DNA from: Microcoleus sp. FACHB-831
Lineage (GTDB): Bacteria; Cyanobacteriota; Cyanobacteriia; Cyanobacteriales; FACHB-T130
Direction: 5' to 3'
DNA length: 64,000 bases
Assembly: GCF_014695585.1 (NCBI RefSeq)
Contig: NZ_JACJON010000058.1
Location: 1 to 64,000, forward strand
Shown here: in pieces, positions 26,211 through 35,950 of the stretch
Layout of the letters: every line of letters starts with the position of its first letter
Numbering within the stretch: the first letter of the stretch is position 1
Translations under genes and position numbers: made by a program
Notes under the pieces: model-generated
What the model was told of the DNA's origin: nothing
Database searches by the model: none
Seen by the model: the letters and a program-made list of their open reading frames with translations, nothing else

Positions 26211-27350
26211 ATGGTTCAAGTTTTGATTATTGATGATGACCCTGCGATTCAGCTATTGCTGAAAAGAACACTCAAAAGCGAAGGGTACGATTTGACGGTA
26301 GCAAGCGATGGCGAAGCCGGGTTAATTCAAGCCCAAGAGTTAAGCCCCGCTTTGGTAATTTGCGACTGGATCATGCCGCGCATGAACGGACTGGAGGTGT
26401 GCCGTCGAATCAAGGCAACGCCAGAACTTTCTACCACCTTCTTTATTTTGCTGACATCGATGGGTTCCGTCGATGATCGCGTTAAAGGGTTGGATGCTGG
26501 CGCTGATGATTTCTTGTGCAAACCCATTGAAATGAATGAATTGAAGGCGCGAGTGAGGTCGGGCTTGAGGCTGCACCAACTCAGCCGGGATTTGAAGCAG
26601 CAAAAACAGTTGCTGGAAGACGAATTAGCCGAAGCTGCCGAGTATGTGTGTTCCATTTTGCCCTCGCCCCTGTGTGATCCACCTGTAACCATCGACTCGC
26701 GGTTTATTCCCTCGCGACAGCTGGGAGGCGATGGATTTGATTACTATTGGCTAGATAAGGATCATTTAGTCATTTATTTGCTGGATGTAGCTGGACATGG
26801 ATTGCGGGCTGCCTTACCCTCTCTTTCGGTGATGAATCTGCTGAAGAACCAAGTGATGGCTAAGATTAATTACTATCAGCCCAGCGATGTTCTCAAGGGG
26901 TTAAATGAAACTTTCCAGATGACTCAGCGCAATGATAAATACTTTACCATTTGGTACGGTGTTTATAACAGAATAAAGCGCACCCTGGTTTACGCTAGTG
27001 CTGGACATCCACCAGCAGTTTTAATCTCCGCCAAAGCTCCATTCTTTACCCAAGTAAAACGTCTGAAAACCCCAGGCTTACCAGTTGGGATGTTTCCGGA
27101 TGTAGAATTTACCGATGATTTCTGCGAAGTGGAAAAATCCAGCACCCTGTACATTTTTAGTGATGGAATTTATGAAATCAACCAGCCAGACGGCAACATT
27201 TGGGGGCTTGATGCGTTTGTCCAACTGCTTACAAGCTGCCGCGACAAGAGCGAGAGTAATTTAGACCGGGTATTGCGTTCCGTTCAAGTTGTAAACCCTA
27301 AAGACTATTTCGATGATGATTTGTCTTTGTTGCAAATCAATTTTCCTTAG
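26211..27350 (+). CDS. Response regulator with PP2C/SpoIIE phosphatase domain (RsbU-like)
   Basis: 379 aa. A receiver domain (IIDDDPAIQ; phospho-acceptor Asp52 in VICDWIMPRMNG; Lys in CKPIEM), a short coiled-coil linker (LSRDLKQQKQLLEDELAEA), then a SpoIIE-type PPM phosphatase with metal-binding motifs QLGGDGFDYYWLD and LLDVAGHGLRAALPSL, and FSDGIYEI. It would dephosphorylate a STAS-domain antagonist, probably the one encoded at 27429, under control of an unknown histidine kinase. Confidence 0.92.
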   Translation: MVQVLIIDDDPAIQLLLKRTLKSEGYDLTVASDGEAGLIQAQELSPALVICDWIMPRMNGLEVCRRIKATPELSTTFFILLTSMGSVDDRVKGLDAGADDFLCKPIEMNELKARVRSGLRLHQLSRDLKQQKQLLEDELAEAAEYVCSILPSPLCDPPVTIDSRFIPSRQLGGDGFDYYWLDKDHLVIYLLDVAGHGLRAALPSLSVMNLLKNQVMAKINYYQPSDVLKGLNETFQMTQRNDKYFTIWYGVYNRIKRTLVYASAGHPPAVLISAKAPFFTQVKRLKTPGLPVGMFPDVEFTDDFCEVEKSSTLYIFSDGIYEINQPDGNIWGLDAFVQLLTSCRDKSESNLDRVLRSVQVVNPKDYFDDDLSLLQINFP

Positions 27351-27356
27351 TCCTTA

Positions 27357-27424
27357 GTCGTTGGCTAATGGCTAATCGCTAATGGCTCTTTGATTATTAG
27401 CAATTAGCAATTAGCAATTAGCAA
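27357..27424. repeat. Heptanucleotide repeat tract
   Basis: Repeated GGCTAAT/CAATTAG units between the convergent phosphatase and STAS genes. Confidence 0.75.
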
Positions 27425-27428
27425 ATTA

Positions 27429-27749
27429 CTATGAAGTAACTTGGTTATAAAATTCGTCTCGATTAGGAAAGATTTCAAACACACGATCCATACTGGTGAG
27501 TTCAAACAACATTTTTACTTGCTCATTGATAGAGCAAATAAAGAGTTTTCCACCAGAGGCTCGAACAGTTTTGAGCGCTAGAACCAGCGCCCCTAACCCA
27601 GAACTATCCATAAAGGTAACATCCTTAAAATCAATTAGCACAATATCGGCTCCATTTTCCACAATATCGCTAATTTCTTGACGAAACTGACCCGCTTTCA
27701 TACCGTCTAAAATTCCAGAGGGTTGAACAATTTTAACAACAGGACTCAT
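27429..27749 (-). CDS. STAS-domain anti-sigma factor antagonist (RsbV/SpoIIAA-like)
   Basis: 106 aa, a single STAS domain. The phosphorylatable Ser is in the conserved VTFMDSSGLGALV (residues 44-56). In partner switching the RsbW-type kinase (25032) would inactivate it and the RsbU-type phosphatase (26211) would reactivate it. It is convergent with the phosphatase gene, so the parts are not one operon here. Pairing is inferred from proximity. Confidence 0.9.
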   Translation of the reverse strand: MSPVVKIVQPSGILDGMKAGQFRQEISDIVENGADIVLIDFKDVTFMDSSGLGALVLALKTVRASGGKLFICSINEQVKMLFELTSMDRVFEIFPNRDEFYNQVTS

Positions 27750-28114
27750 ATTCTGTAGCGCGGACCCTTTGAACGACGAGCTAGACCTAGACAGTATAAC
27801 TGTGAAGGTAGATTTCAGCTAGGCTTTAGCGGGTAAGATTTAAGAAAATCTCTCCAATTAAGGGAGCAAGGCTAGATTTAGTTGCGATCGCTGCTGTCTG
27901 AGGACAAGTAAACCGCCAATTCCAGCTACCCCGCTTCTACGGAAGTGAAAGATTTCTGCCTGTATAGGACAGCTTCCCCCACGCCCTGCTAACTCCCTCC
28001 TCTACAAGCTTTGTTGTCTGTAAAACCCGCAATCTCTTTCGAGTGATAGACCCTTTAAACTTCTTAACTTTTTTAGAATCGGGGAATATATACGGGGTTT
28101 CGCGAGAATTGTCC

Positions 28115-29818
28115 ATGCAAGAGTACGATGTCGTTATTATTGGTGCTGGTCACAATGGGTTAGTGTGTGCTGCATATCTTCTAAAAGCAGGGTACAGCGT
28201 CCTGCTGTTGGAGAAGCGTTCAATTCCCGGTGGCGGCGCGACAACTGAAGAGATTTTACCTGAAGAGGCACCAGGTTTTAAGTTCAATCTCTGCTCAATT
28301 GACCACGAGTTCATTCACTTGGGACCAGTAGTTGAAGAGTTAGAACTTACTAAATATGGCTTGGAATATCTTTATTGCGATCCAGTAGTTTTTTGTCCCC
28401 ACCCAGACGGCAAATACTTTTTAGGCCACAAGTCAGTAGAAAAAACTTGTGCGGAAATTGCCCGGTATAATGAGCGCGATGCCAAAAAATACGCCGAATA
28501 CACGGATTACTGGCAACGGCTAATTGGTGCAATGATTCCGATGTTCAATGCACCGCCAAAATCTATCATTGACATCGCTGGCAACTACGACCTAAAAAAA
28601 ATTAAAGATTTATTCTCAGTGCTAGGTGGCCCGAATAAGACCCTGGATCTAATTCGGAATATGATCACTAGCCCAGAAGATATTCTCAATGAGTGGTTTG
28701 ATTCAGAATTTCTCAAAGCCCCCCTTGCTAGACTCGCCGCAGAACTTGGCGCACCGCCTTCCCAAAAAACAATTTCTGTGGGAGCGATTATGATGGCAAT
28801 GCGCCACGATCCCGGTATGGCACGACCCAAGGGTGGTAGCGGCGCACTTGTGGATGCTTTGCTAAAGTTAGTGCATAGTAAGGGCGGGGTGGTGCTGACT
28901 GACCAGACCGTTGAGCGCGTTTTAGTGGATGATGGTCGTGCGGTGGGCGTTAGGGTGGCAGGTGGCACCGAATACCGAGCAAAACGTGGGGTAATCTCCA
29001 ATATTGACGCTAGACGCTTGTTCCTGCGCTTAATGGACGAGGCAGATGTTGATGATGCTGACCCAAATTTGCGCGATCGCTTGGAGCGTAAAATCGTCAA
29101 CAACAACGAAACTATTCTCAAAATTGACTGCGCTTTATCTGAACCTCTGCGCTTTGAACACCACAACCACCAAGATGAATACCTCATCGGTTCTGTTCTC
29201 ATCGCTGACTCAGTGCGCCAAGTAGAAATCGCCCACAGCCAAGCATCTATCGGCAATATTCCCGATTCTGACCCCTCAATGTATGTCGTTGTACCAACCG
29301 TGCGCGATCCGTCGATGGCACCAGAAGGCAAGCATACCTTATGGATTGAGTTTTTCGCCCCCTATCAGATTGCTGGTGCCGAGGGAACAGGTCACAATGG
29401 CACTGGCTGGACTGACGATCTGAAAAACAAGGTCGCCGACCGGGTGCTGGACAAGCTGGCAGAGTATTCCCCAAATCTCAAGCACTCAATCATCGCCCGT
29501 GCTGTGGAAAGTCCGGCAGAACTGGGAGATAGACTGGGGGCTTATAAAGGGAACTACTACCACATCGACATGACCCTCGACCAGATGATCTTCTTCCGTC
29601 CCTTACCGGAATTAGCTAACTACAAAACTCCCATAGAAGGGCTATTCTTGAGCGGTGCTGGAACCCATCCAGGTGGTTCCGTTTCCGGGATGCCTGGACG
29701 CAACTGCGCTCGTGTTTTCCTGCACACGCAGCAGCCATTTACCCAAACTCTGAAGGATGCGGGGAATTCTATCAGATCAACTGTCGAGTCTGTCTTTAAA
29801 ATCTCCTCTGACACCTAG
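28115..29818 (+). CDS. crtO: Beta-carotene ketolase, CrtO type
   Basis: A phytoene-desaturase-like FAD enzyme that makes echinenone from beta-carotene. The N-terminal dinucleotide fold reads YDVVIIGAGHNGLVCAAYL; GGGATTEEILPEEAPGFKFN follows, and the C-terminal FAD-binding segment is LFLSGAGTHPGGSVSGMPGRNCA. 567 aa from the Met at 28115. A frame begins at 28043, but its extra 24 residues are unlike known CrtO, which starts directly at the FAD fold. Echinenone is a normal cyanobacterial carotenoid and a precursor of the orange carotenoid protein chromophore. Confidence 0.88.
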   Translation: MQEYDVVIIGAGHNGLVCAAYLLKAGYSVLLLEKRSIPGGGATTEEILPEEAPGFKFNLCSIDHEFIHLGPVVEELELTKYGLEYLYCDPVVFCPHPDGKYFLGHKSVEKTCAEIARYNERDAKKYAEYTDYWQRLIGAMIPMFNAPPKSIIDIAGNYDLKKIKDLFSVLGGPNKTLDLIRNMITSPEDILNEWFDSEFLKAPLARLAAELGAPPSQKTISVGAIMMAMRHDPGMARPKGGSGALVDALLKLVHSKGGVVLTDQTVERVLVDDGRAVGVRVAGGTEYRAKRGVISNIDARRLFLRLMDEADVDDADPNLRDRLERKIVNNNETILKIDCALSEPLRFEHHNHQDEYLIGSVLIADSVRQVEIAHSQASIGNIPDSDPSMYVVVPTVRDPSMAPEGKHTLWIEFFAPYQIAGAEGTGHNGTGWTDDLKNKVADRVLDKLAEYSPNLKHSIIARAVESPAELGDRLGAYKGNYYHIDMTLDQMIFFRPLPELANYKTPIEGLFLSGAGTHPGGSVSGMPGRNCARVFLHTQQPFTQTLKDAGNSIRSTVESVFKISSDT

Positions 29819-29867
29819 CCGTAAATTCGTCTCATATCATGTCTGGTTAATTACCCATAATTAAAAG

Positions 29868-29928
29868 GAACCCCAACCCATAGAGAGCAAGCGGGGGAGG
29901 AGAGCCACCGCTTGCTATGGTGGGGTTC
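29868..29928 (+). terminator. Large two-part hairpin after crtO
   Basis: An outer stem GAACCCCA (29868-29875)/TGGGGTTC (29921-29928) encloses an inner stem AGCAAGCGG (29886-29894)/CCGCTTGCT (29908-29916). It lies 50 nt after the crtO stop. It has no strong T tract. The small frame starting at 29917 begins inside it and is therefore doubtful. Confidence 0.6.
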
Positions 29929-30163
29929 TATATTTATGGGCAATCAACCAGATTTGATATCGCTAATACCCAGATTACTGACCAAGGAAAGCTGGCTCAT
30001 GTATTGGGCGAGTTTATATTAAATAATCTTGTTTTAAGTTATACAGACCGCTACCTTTTAGAGACTGAAGATAGTCCGGCTGAGTTTAACCTTGATTGAC
30101 CTATCTATAAATAAATCGAGAATGCGATCGCTCCGACGCTTCCATCTCTATCAGGGATAGAAA

Positions 30164-32680
30164 TTATGCACAACAGTTCAGGTATTGGCAAGCTGCATTT
30201 TCAGATTTTTTTTTATTATCCCCATGCCCTGGAAGTTTGGATTTCATCCTATAGTTATTCAGGAAGTTTGTGGCATCGTCCACCTCTAGGGGCATACTGA
30301 ACCAGTAACCTTGCATTTCCTCGCACTGGAGACTTTGCAATAATTCCATTTGCTGATGAGTTTCCACACCTTCAGCCACTACCCGGAGATTCAAACCACG
30401 CCCCAATGCAATCACCGCTGAAATAATCGCTGTATCCTGCGGTTCATCACGCAAATCGCGCACAAAAGATTGATCGATTTTGAGCGTATGGAACGGAAAT
30501 TTCTTTAAATAACCTAGAGAAGAATAGCCTGTCCCAAAATCATCCATACTGATGTGAACTCCCATCGCGTACAGATCGCGCACCCATTCCCGCCCTTTGT
30601 CCACATTCTGCATGATAGTGCTTTCTGTAATTTCCAACTCCAGAAAGTGAGGCGAAAGTCCTGTTTCTGCTAACACCTGCCTCACCATTGCTACTAGATT
30701 TGGTTGTTGGAACTGTCTAGCTGAGAGGTTAACTGCCACCCTTAGCGGTGAGAAACCTGCTTTTTGCCAAGCTTTATTTTGAGCGCAAGCAGTCCGCAAT
30801 ACCCATTCACCAATGGGTATGATTAATCCGTTTTCTTCAGCCAGGGGAATAAATTTTTTCGGAGAGACGAGTCCTAGAGTCGGGTGATTCCAACGCAAAA
30901 GAGCTTCCATTGCGATAATCTCTCCCGTCTTGATATTTACTTGAGGTTGGTAGTAAATAACAAACTCTCCCTGTCTGAGAGCATGGTGCAGCCGATTTTC
31001 CAGCGTTAATAATTCACAAGCTTGAGAATTCATTGCTGGGACATAAAATCGGTAGTTATTTCTGCCCTGTTCCTTGGCGCGGTATAAGGAAATATCGGCG
31101 TTTCTTAAAAGAGTTTCGGGATCTTCTCCATCCTGGGGATAAAGAGCGATGCCGATGCTGCTGCTCATATGAAGTTGGTGTCCCTCCAGGCTAAAAGCAG
31201 GTTTCAAAGCATCTAAAATGCGTTGGGCAATCTTGGCGGCATCTTTTGGATCGTTGATGTGGGGCAGTAGCAGGGTGAATTCATCGCCTCCCCAACGGGC
31301 AACAGTGTCATTATCCCGCAGACAGTTTGCCATTCGTTCTGCAAAGAGTTGTAATAAGCGATCGCCCACAGCGTGTCCCAGTGTATCGTTAATGGTCTTA
31401 AAGCGATCCATATCGATAAACATGACAGCCAAACTGTATTGGCGATAACGTGCATCTGCTAGTGCCTGAAGAAGTTTTTTATTAAATAGCGTTCGGTTTG
31501 GCAAACCTGTGAGGAGGTCATGAAAAGCTTGATATTGGATCATTGCCTCAGCAGCTTTGCGTTCAGTAATGTCTTCTTGGACGCAAACCCAATATTTCTT
31601 ATCCCCGATTTCTAAGGTGCTGATCCGGGCATAGGTGGTGAACAGAGAGCCGTCCTTCCTGCGGTTAAAAAACTCTCCAAATCCAGAACTTTGAGCCTGT
31701 AATTGTTCGACGAAATCGCCATATATTTGAGTATTGTCTTCCGGTGGATGGGCGCTTAAAATCGATACAGGTTTGCCAATCAACTCACCTCGCTCATATC
31801 CGAACATTGCTTCAAATGCTGGATTAGTAAAGAAGATAATGCCATTTTCGTCAGAGACGTTGACACCTTCTGCCATGCTCTCAAGCACTAAAGCCTGCGT
31901 TTTTAATACTTCCTCTGCCCCCTTGCGCTCAGTGATATCAAAAACGTAACTTCTAATTAGCTCGTTTTCAGCAATGTAGTGTACATATTGTTCAAATACT
32001 TCACTACCAATTTGCAGTTCCCGAACAAAAACTTTCCCTTTACTTTTTTGAAGCTTTGCTATTAAATCTCCGATCAGCGGATGCTGTTTTGTAGCCTCTT
32101 GAATATCGGGAAATTTTATTAGTGCCGCTGGATTTATATATGTAATTGTCCCTGATAAATTAATTTCTACAATAGGATTGGGTAGTAGTTCCGGAAAAGA
32201 AGCTAATCTAACTAGAGCCGATTCACTTAATTTGGCAACCTTGAGATTTGATGCTGATATCGGTTGAAAGAGAGTGCTTGAGCAGGCTGGAAAAGTAGAA
32301 AAATCTACTTGTTTGCCATAATTTAGTAATTCTGCCTTTGATAATTTAGGTACTATCCGATAGCTTGCCTTAATAATCCCTCCAAATATGATCATATCCT
32401 CATGCTTTAATTCGTGAGCAAAGCAACGTCGCCCATTGACAACTAGCCCATTTGTGCTAAGATTACCTTGTAAATCTCCGTCTATTATCCAATATAAATA
32501 ATCGCCATTTACTGGATTTTTAACTCGGAACAAAGTAGCATGATGACGAGAAATTAGTCGAGAGTTCAAAACTACCGAGTTGCTGCGATCGCGACCTAGT
32601 GAATAGGTACTAGCTTCAAAGGAAACTGTACGTCTACCTTTTGGATCTTCAATTACCAAAACATGACAAAATTGTTCCAA
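30164..32680 (-). CDS. FHA-PAS-PAS-GGDEF-EAL protein (cyclic di-GMP turnover)
   Basis: 838 aa. Domains in order: an FHA domain (about 25-110; SLGRDRSNSVVLNSRLISRHH is the phosphothreonine-binding region), two PAS domains (about 165-255 and 260-380), a GGDEF diguanylate cyclase with intact RWGGDEFTLLL, and an EAL phosphodiesterase with intact MEALLRWNHP and DDFGTGYSSLGYLKKFP. Both catalytic sites look active, so output probably depends on sensory input. The FHA domain suggests coupling to Ser/Thr phosphorylation. No kinase is adjacent. Confidence 0.93.
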   Translation of the reverse strand: MEQFCHVLVIEDPKGRRTVSFEASTYSLGRDRSNSVVLNSRLISRHHATLFRVKNPVNGDYLYWIIDGDLQGNLSTNGLVVNGRRCFAHELKHEDMIIFGGIIKASYRIVPKLSKAELLNYGKQVDFSTFPACSSTLFQPISASNLKVAKLSESALVRLASFPELLPNPIVEINLSGTITYINPAALIKFPDIQEATKQHPLIGDLIAKLQKSKGKVFVRELQIGSEVFEQYVHYIAENELIRSYVFDITERKGAEEVLKTQALVLESMAEGVNVSDENGIIFFTNPAFEAMFGYERGELIGKPVSILSAHPPEDNTQIYGDFVEQLQAQSSGFGEFFNRRKDGSLFTTYARISTLEIGDKKYWVCVQEDITERKAAEAMIQYQAFHDLLTGLPNRTLFNKKLLQALADARYRQYSLAVMFIDMDRFKTINDTLGHAVGDRLLQLFAERMANCLRDNDTVARWGGDEFTLLLPHINDPKDAAKIAQRILDALKPAFSLEGHQLHMSSSIGIALYPQDGEDPETLLRNADISLYRAKEQGRNNYRFYVPAMNSQACELLTLENRLHHALRQGEFVIYYQPQVNIKTGEIIAMEALLRWNHPTLGLVSPKKFIPLAEENGLIIPIGEWVLRTACAQNKAWQKAGFSPLRVAVNLSARQFQQPNLVAMVRQVLAETGLSPHFLELEITESTIMQNVDKGREWVRDLYAMGVHISMDDFGTGYSSLGYLKKFPFHTLKIDQSFVRDLRDEPQDTAIISAVIALGRGLNLRVVAEGVETHQQMELLQSLQCEEMQGYWFSMPLEVDDATNFLNNYRMKSKLPGHGDNKKKSENAACQYLNCCA

Positions 32681-32868
32681 TTTCCTTATCCTGTTTATTC
32701 TACCTAGGCTAATTATTTTTACTAATTAAAAGAATACAGTATTCTTATAACTGTTACCTCCCAAATTATACGGAATTATACTGGGAAGTTTTTAAAGTGA
32801 ATGTGAATTTCATGTATAAATTATTTAAACTCGGTTAGGGAAATAATTATCAAGCTGTACTAATTTAG

Positions 32869-33006
32869 GTGGTAACTGTCGCTGGTAAGAGCAGCAGTTT
32901 CGTAACCGTTGTGGCGACGACAGCAGCATTGGAACTGCTACAAGCCAATGTCAAAGCCTGGGAAATAGCCAGATACAGCCAAGTGCAACCATTGTGCAGT
33001 AGATAG
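32869..33006 (+). other. Possible 45-aa reading frame in the 32.7-33.1 kb gap
   Basis: The 385-nt gap between two minus-strand genes holds no clear gene. One plus-strand frame from GTG reads VVTVAGKSSSFVTVVATTAALELLQANVKA... to TAG at 33006 and has a protein-like Ala/Val/Leu composition. There is no good ribosome binding site and no recognised family. Confidence 0.2.
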
Positions 33007-33065
33007 CATCCGTTAATGGTTTGACGCATATCAATAGTATATTTTACTTGTTTAAGAATTAATGA

Positions 33066-35000
33066 TTAATTAAGATCATTAATGGGCAACTCTATGGTAA
33101 ATCTGGTTTGACGATTTTTACTTTCTACTCGCAGCTCACCTCCCAAATGTGCTACTAATTTTTTTACTAGAGCTAGTCCTAATCCAGTTCCGCCTTGCTT
33201 CCAGGGATCGGAACTGGGAATGCGATAGAATTTCTCAAAAATCCGATTTAGTTCGCTTTGTGGAATCTCAACTCCAGAATTGATTACGCTCAACTGCATG
33301 AGATTTGAGTGGGATGTTTCAACAGCTTGGACTGTGAGTGTAATTGTTTCTAATGGGGGGGTGTATTTGCAGGCATTTTCCAGCAATTCAGTCAAGATTC
33401 TTCCTAGAGTATTGGGATCGCAGGTGAAGCGGGGCAAATTGGGAGGGATGTTAAGGAGCAAGGTTTGCTGGCGGTTTTTGGCTCGTTCTTGAAATGGTTC
33501 TACAATTGGCGGTAGCCATTCCTGTAGCTGAATTGATGTTAGTAATAAAGGTTGAGCTTCTGTATACAGTCGCTGCAAGTCCAAAAGGTCATCAATGAGG
33601 CGAATTTCGCGATCGCATTCGTTTTGCAATATTTGAAAGTAGCGAGCCACTTTGCTTTGTTCTGCTTTTGGTTTGCTGAGTTCCGCTAAAAATGGCGAGT
33701 CTCGATTAAGGGCGATGGAAAGCATTTGAATCGCCATTTTCATGTTGGCGACGGGGGTGCGTAATTCGTGAGAAACGGTGTTGAGAAAGTCATCTTTGAG
33801 GCGATTGAGATTTTGTAGAGCCTCGATTTGCGCTCGCGCGGCTTGATACAATCTCGCTTGGCGAATAGCGATCGCGCACTGATTCGCCACTTGCTGCACC
33901 AGTCGGATTTCTTTTTCGTTAAAGGCTTCTTGGGGCGGCTTGAATAAGCATAAATCACCTAGCACACCTTGGTCATCGAAAATCGGGCAAATAAGTCTAG
34001 CGAAGGTACCGCGAATATCGGGGCCGAGTGGACAAAATTGGAAATACAGACCGTGCAGAAGCTGATTATAACCTTCGCGAAACTCTGCCATTTGCACCAA
34101 ATGCCCCTGAGCGGTAGGCATTCCCAGAGTATACTCATAGCGAATAGTAGAGGTAGCGCGATCGCTGTCATACAAAGCGGTATCGCAGCCTTCAATGTTC
34201 AACCCGACAGCTAATTCCCAAACGACTATTTGCAAAATTTGGTTTTCGTCGAGGCTATCGCGTACATCGTCAGTGATGCGTTTAAGCATCGCTTCAAAGT
34301 CGAGGGATTGTTGCAGTTGGGCGGTGCGTTCGCGTACTTGGAACTCCAGGTTAGCATTGAGTTGCTGCACTTGCTGATAAAGTTCTGATTGCTGAATGGC
34401 AATTGACACTTGTATTGCCAATTGCTTGAGCAGATCGATCTCAAACGGTTCCCAGTGACGTTGTGCGGAACATTGATGAGTTGCCAGTACCCCCCAAAAC
34501 TTATTACCGTGCAGGATGGGAGCTACTAAGGCGGCTTTGACTTGCTGTTGCTGCACATACTCGTTGATAGCTATAGGAAAGCCTTCCTGTTGCATATCAT
34601 CGATCGCTCTTACCTTTCCCTCGCGATAGACTGCTATCCTTTCTTTAAACGAGGTTGAGGCAATGTTAACGCCTAAAATAGAGGGCCAAGCCGCATCAAC
34701 TGATTCAGCCACGACTACGGCTTGTTCATTTCCCTTAATTTGGTATATTACAGAGCGATCGCTTTCCAGAAATTGTCGGATTTCTGCCACCGTAGTATTA
34801 AGAACTTCCTCCAAGTTTAATGACCCGCGGATGCGCTCGGTAATGACCCGGATTACCCATTCTCCTTCAGCCCTTTGCGAGAGGGCTTTTTGGGCCCGTT
34901 GACGCTTGGCGATCTCCTGTTTTAGTTGTTCATTGGCTTTCTGAAGCTCGGCGGTTTGTTGTTCAACTTGCTTTTCCAAATTATTGCGATCGCTCTCCAT
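33066..35000 (-). CDS. GAF-domain sensor histidine kinase, N-terminus probably lost
   Basis: 644 aa. A short coiled coil is followed by GAF domain 1 (about 55-205), a linker coil, GAF domain 2 (about 235-390), HisKA with the phospho-acceptor in VSHELRTPVANMK, and HATPase_c (ELLENACKYTPP; QGGTGLGLALVKKL). The kinase core is intact. Upstream in frame the sequence continues as EELLEEITQRKRYEAA, the usual end of a PAS domain, but that domain is disrupted (see the 35001-35524 entry). The Met at 35000 may serve as a secondary start, or the whole gene may be decaying. Confidence 0.8.
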   Translation of the reverse strand: MESDRNNLEKQVEQQTAELQKANEQLKQEIAKRQRAQKALSQRAEGEWVIRVITERIRGSLNLEEVLNTTVAEIRQFLESDRSVIYQIKGNEQAVVVAESVDAAWPSILGVNIASTSFKERIAVYREGKVRAIDDMQQEGFPIAINEYVQQQQVKAALVAPILHGNKFWGVLATHQCSAQRHWEPFEIDLLKQLAIQVSIAIQQSELYQQVQQLNANLEFQVRERTAQLQQSLDFEAMLKRITDDVRDSLDENQILQIVVWELAVGLNIEGCDTALYDSDRATSTIRYEYTLGMPTAQGHLVQMAEFREGYNQLLHGLYFQFCPLGPDIRGTFARLICPIFDDQGVLGDLCLFKPPQEAFNEKEIRLVQQVANQCAIAIRQARLYQAARAQIEALQNLNRLKDDFLNTVSHELRTPVANMKMAIQMLSIALNRDSPFLAELSKPKAEQSKVARYFQILQNECDREIRLIDDLLDLQRLYTEAQPLLLTSIQLQEWLPPIVEPFQERAKNRQQTLLLNIPPNLPRFTCDPNTLGRILTELLENACKYTPPLETITLTVQAVETSHSNLMQLSVINSGVEIPQSELNRIFEKFYRIPSSDPWKQGGTGLGLALVKKLVAHLGGELRVESKNRQTRFTIELPINDLN

Positions 35001-35524
35001 AGCTGCTTCGTACCGCTTACGCTGTGTAATTTCTTCTAACAGCTCTTCGTTATTCCATCACCTGACCGCGAAAGTCTAGTGCTGCGCTAAACTTAAAGGC
35101 AGAAGGAAAGAACGTCCCCTGTTTTTGTCTGAATGTTAACCTCCCATTTCTGGGTTTCTAGGTTTTGGAGTACCTGACTTAAGTTTCTATAAAAGTTTTA
35201 CCGAGCCAAACCTGCCACAAAGATAGCTAACGGTTTGCCCACCCAACTTTTCAGGGAAACCTTCAGCAAGCTTGCTGCTGCTTGGGTTGCTTCTATAATA
35301 ACCCCAATGGGATTTGTCACCAAATACCCGTTTCGGGGGTTATCTTCAAACCAAATCATAATAACGCTCTCCTCTCCACTTCCATATGAGGGGTGGCGAC
35401 TAGCGGTTTTGATGAGCGATCGCGTTTTTCGGCGCTGTTTGCCATTCTTCTACGGCTGCCTGCATTCTTGCATACTCAGGTTCTGGAGTCGTCGTAAAGA
35501 AGCCTCAATCTGCTGGTCGAACAT
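35001..35524 (-). pseudogene. Decayed PAS domain that once formed the kinase N-terminus
   Basis: On the minus strand a start-like MFDQQIEASLRRLQ is followed, in shifting frames, by PEYARMQAAVEEWQTA, FEDNPRNGYLVTNPIGVII, ATQAAASLLKVSLKSWVGKP and LAIFVAGLAR, then a stop, then LSQVLQNLETQKWEVNIQTK, FPSAFKFSAALDFRGQVME and ITQRKRYEAA. These are consecutive pieces of a typical cyanobacterial PAS domain leading into the GAF kinase. At least three frame changes or stops interrupt it. The kinase has therefore lost its first sensor. Confidence 0.75.
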
Positions 35525-35950
35525 TTTTTCTTCTACATCGGGGACAATTTTAAAGCGCGAATTTATGCCAAATTTAGATAATTATATTGTTCGCGCACTC
35601 TCGAACAATGTACTCAGGTTATTTGGAGATTAAGGGGTTTTAAACAATTTCACACACTATTGTATTTGCCCATAATGTACTATTGTTTGGTATCAGAAGG
35701 TTAGGAGAATTATTCTATTAGCACAAATCAGCAGCGCATTGTCTGTATCTCATAGATCAAAATAGTTTTTTCTTATTATCCTGATAATTTTGTAGACTAA
35801 GTAGGGCTAGAGGTTAGGTAACGGATGCATAGAGATGGAGAGAATAAATTATTCTTCATCCTTTCTGAGGAGGCAAAGTATTCCTTGTAACCGATGAAGA
35901 AAAGCATTCTAAACTGATGAACTGAAGTTAGCGTTAATAAAACTTGATTA
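35525..35950. other. Intergenic region, nothing recognised
   Basis: 426 bp of AT-rich sequence between the decayed PAS region and the saccharopine-dehydrogenase-like gene. Short frames are present on both strands, without ribosome binding sites or family resemblance. Confidence 0.4.

Noticed and set aside
28585-29331. 248-aa minus-strand frame opposite crtO
   Set aside because: Shadow of the crtO codons: Ser/Arg-rich, no family, no start signal.
29917-30099. 60-aa frame after crtO
   Set aside because: Its start lies inside the large hairpin 29868-29928 and no family resemblance is seen.
30140-30165. Third copy of the 41-nt CRISPR-like repeat
   Set aside because: Only CTATCAGGGATAGAAAT is shared; the flanks and stem differ, so it is at best a distant relative.
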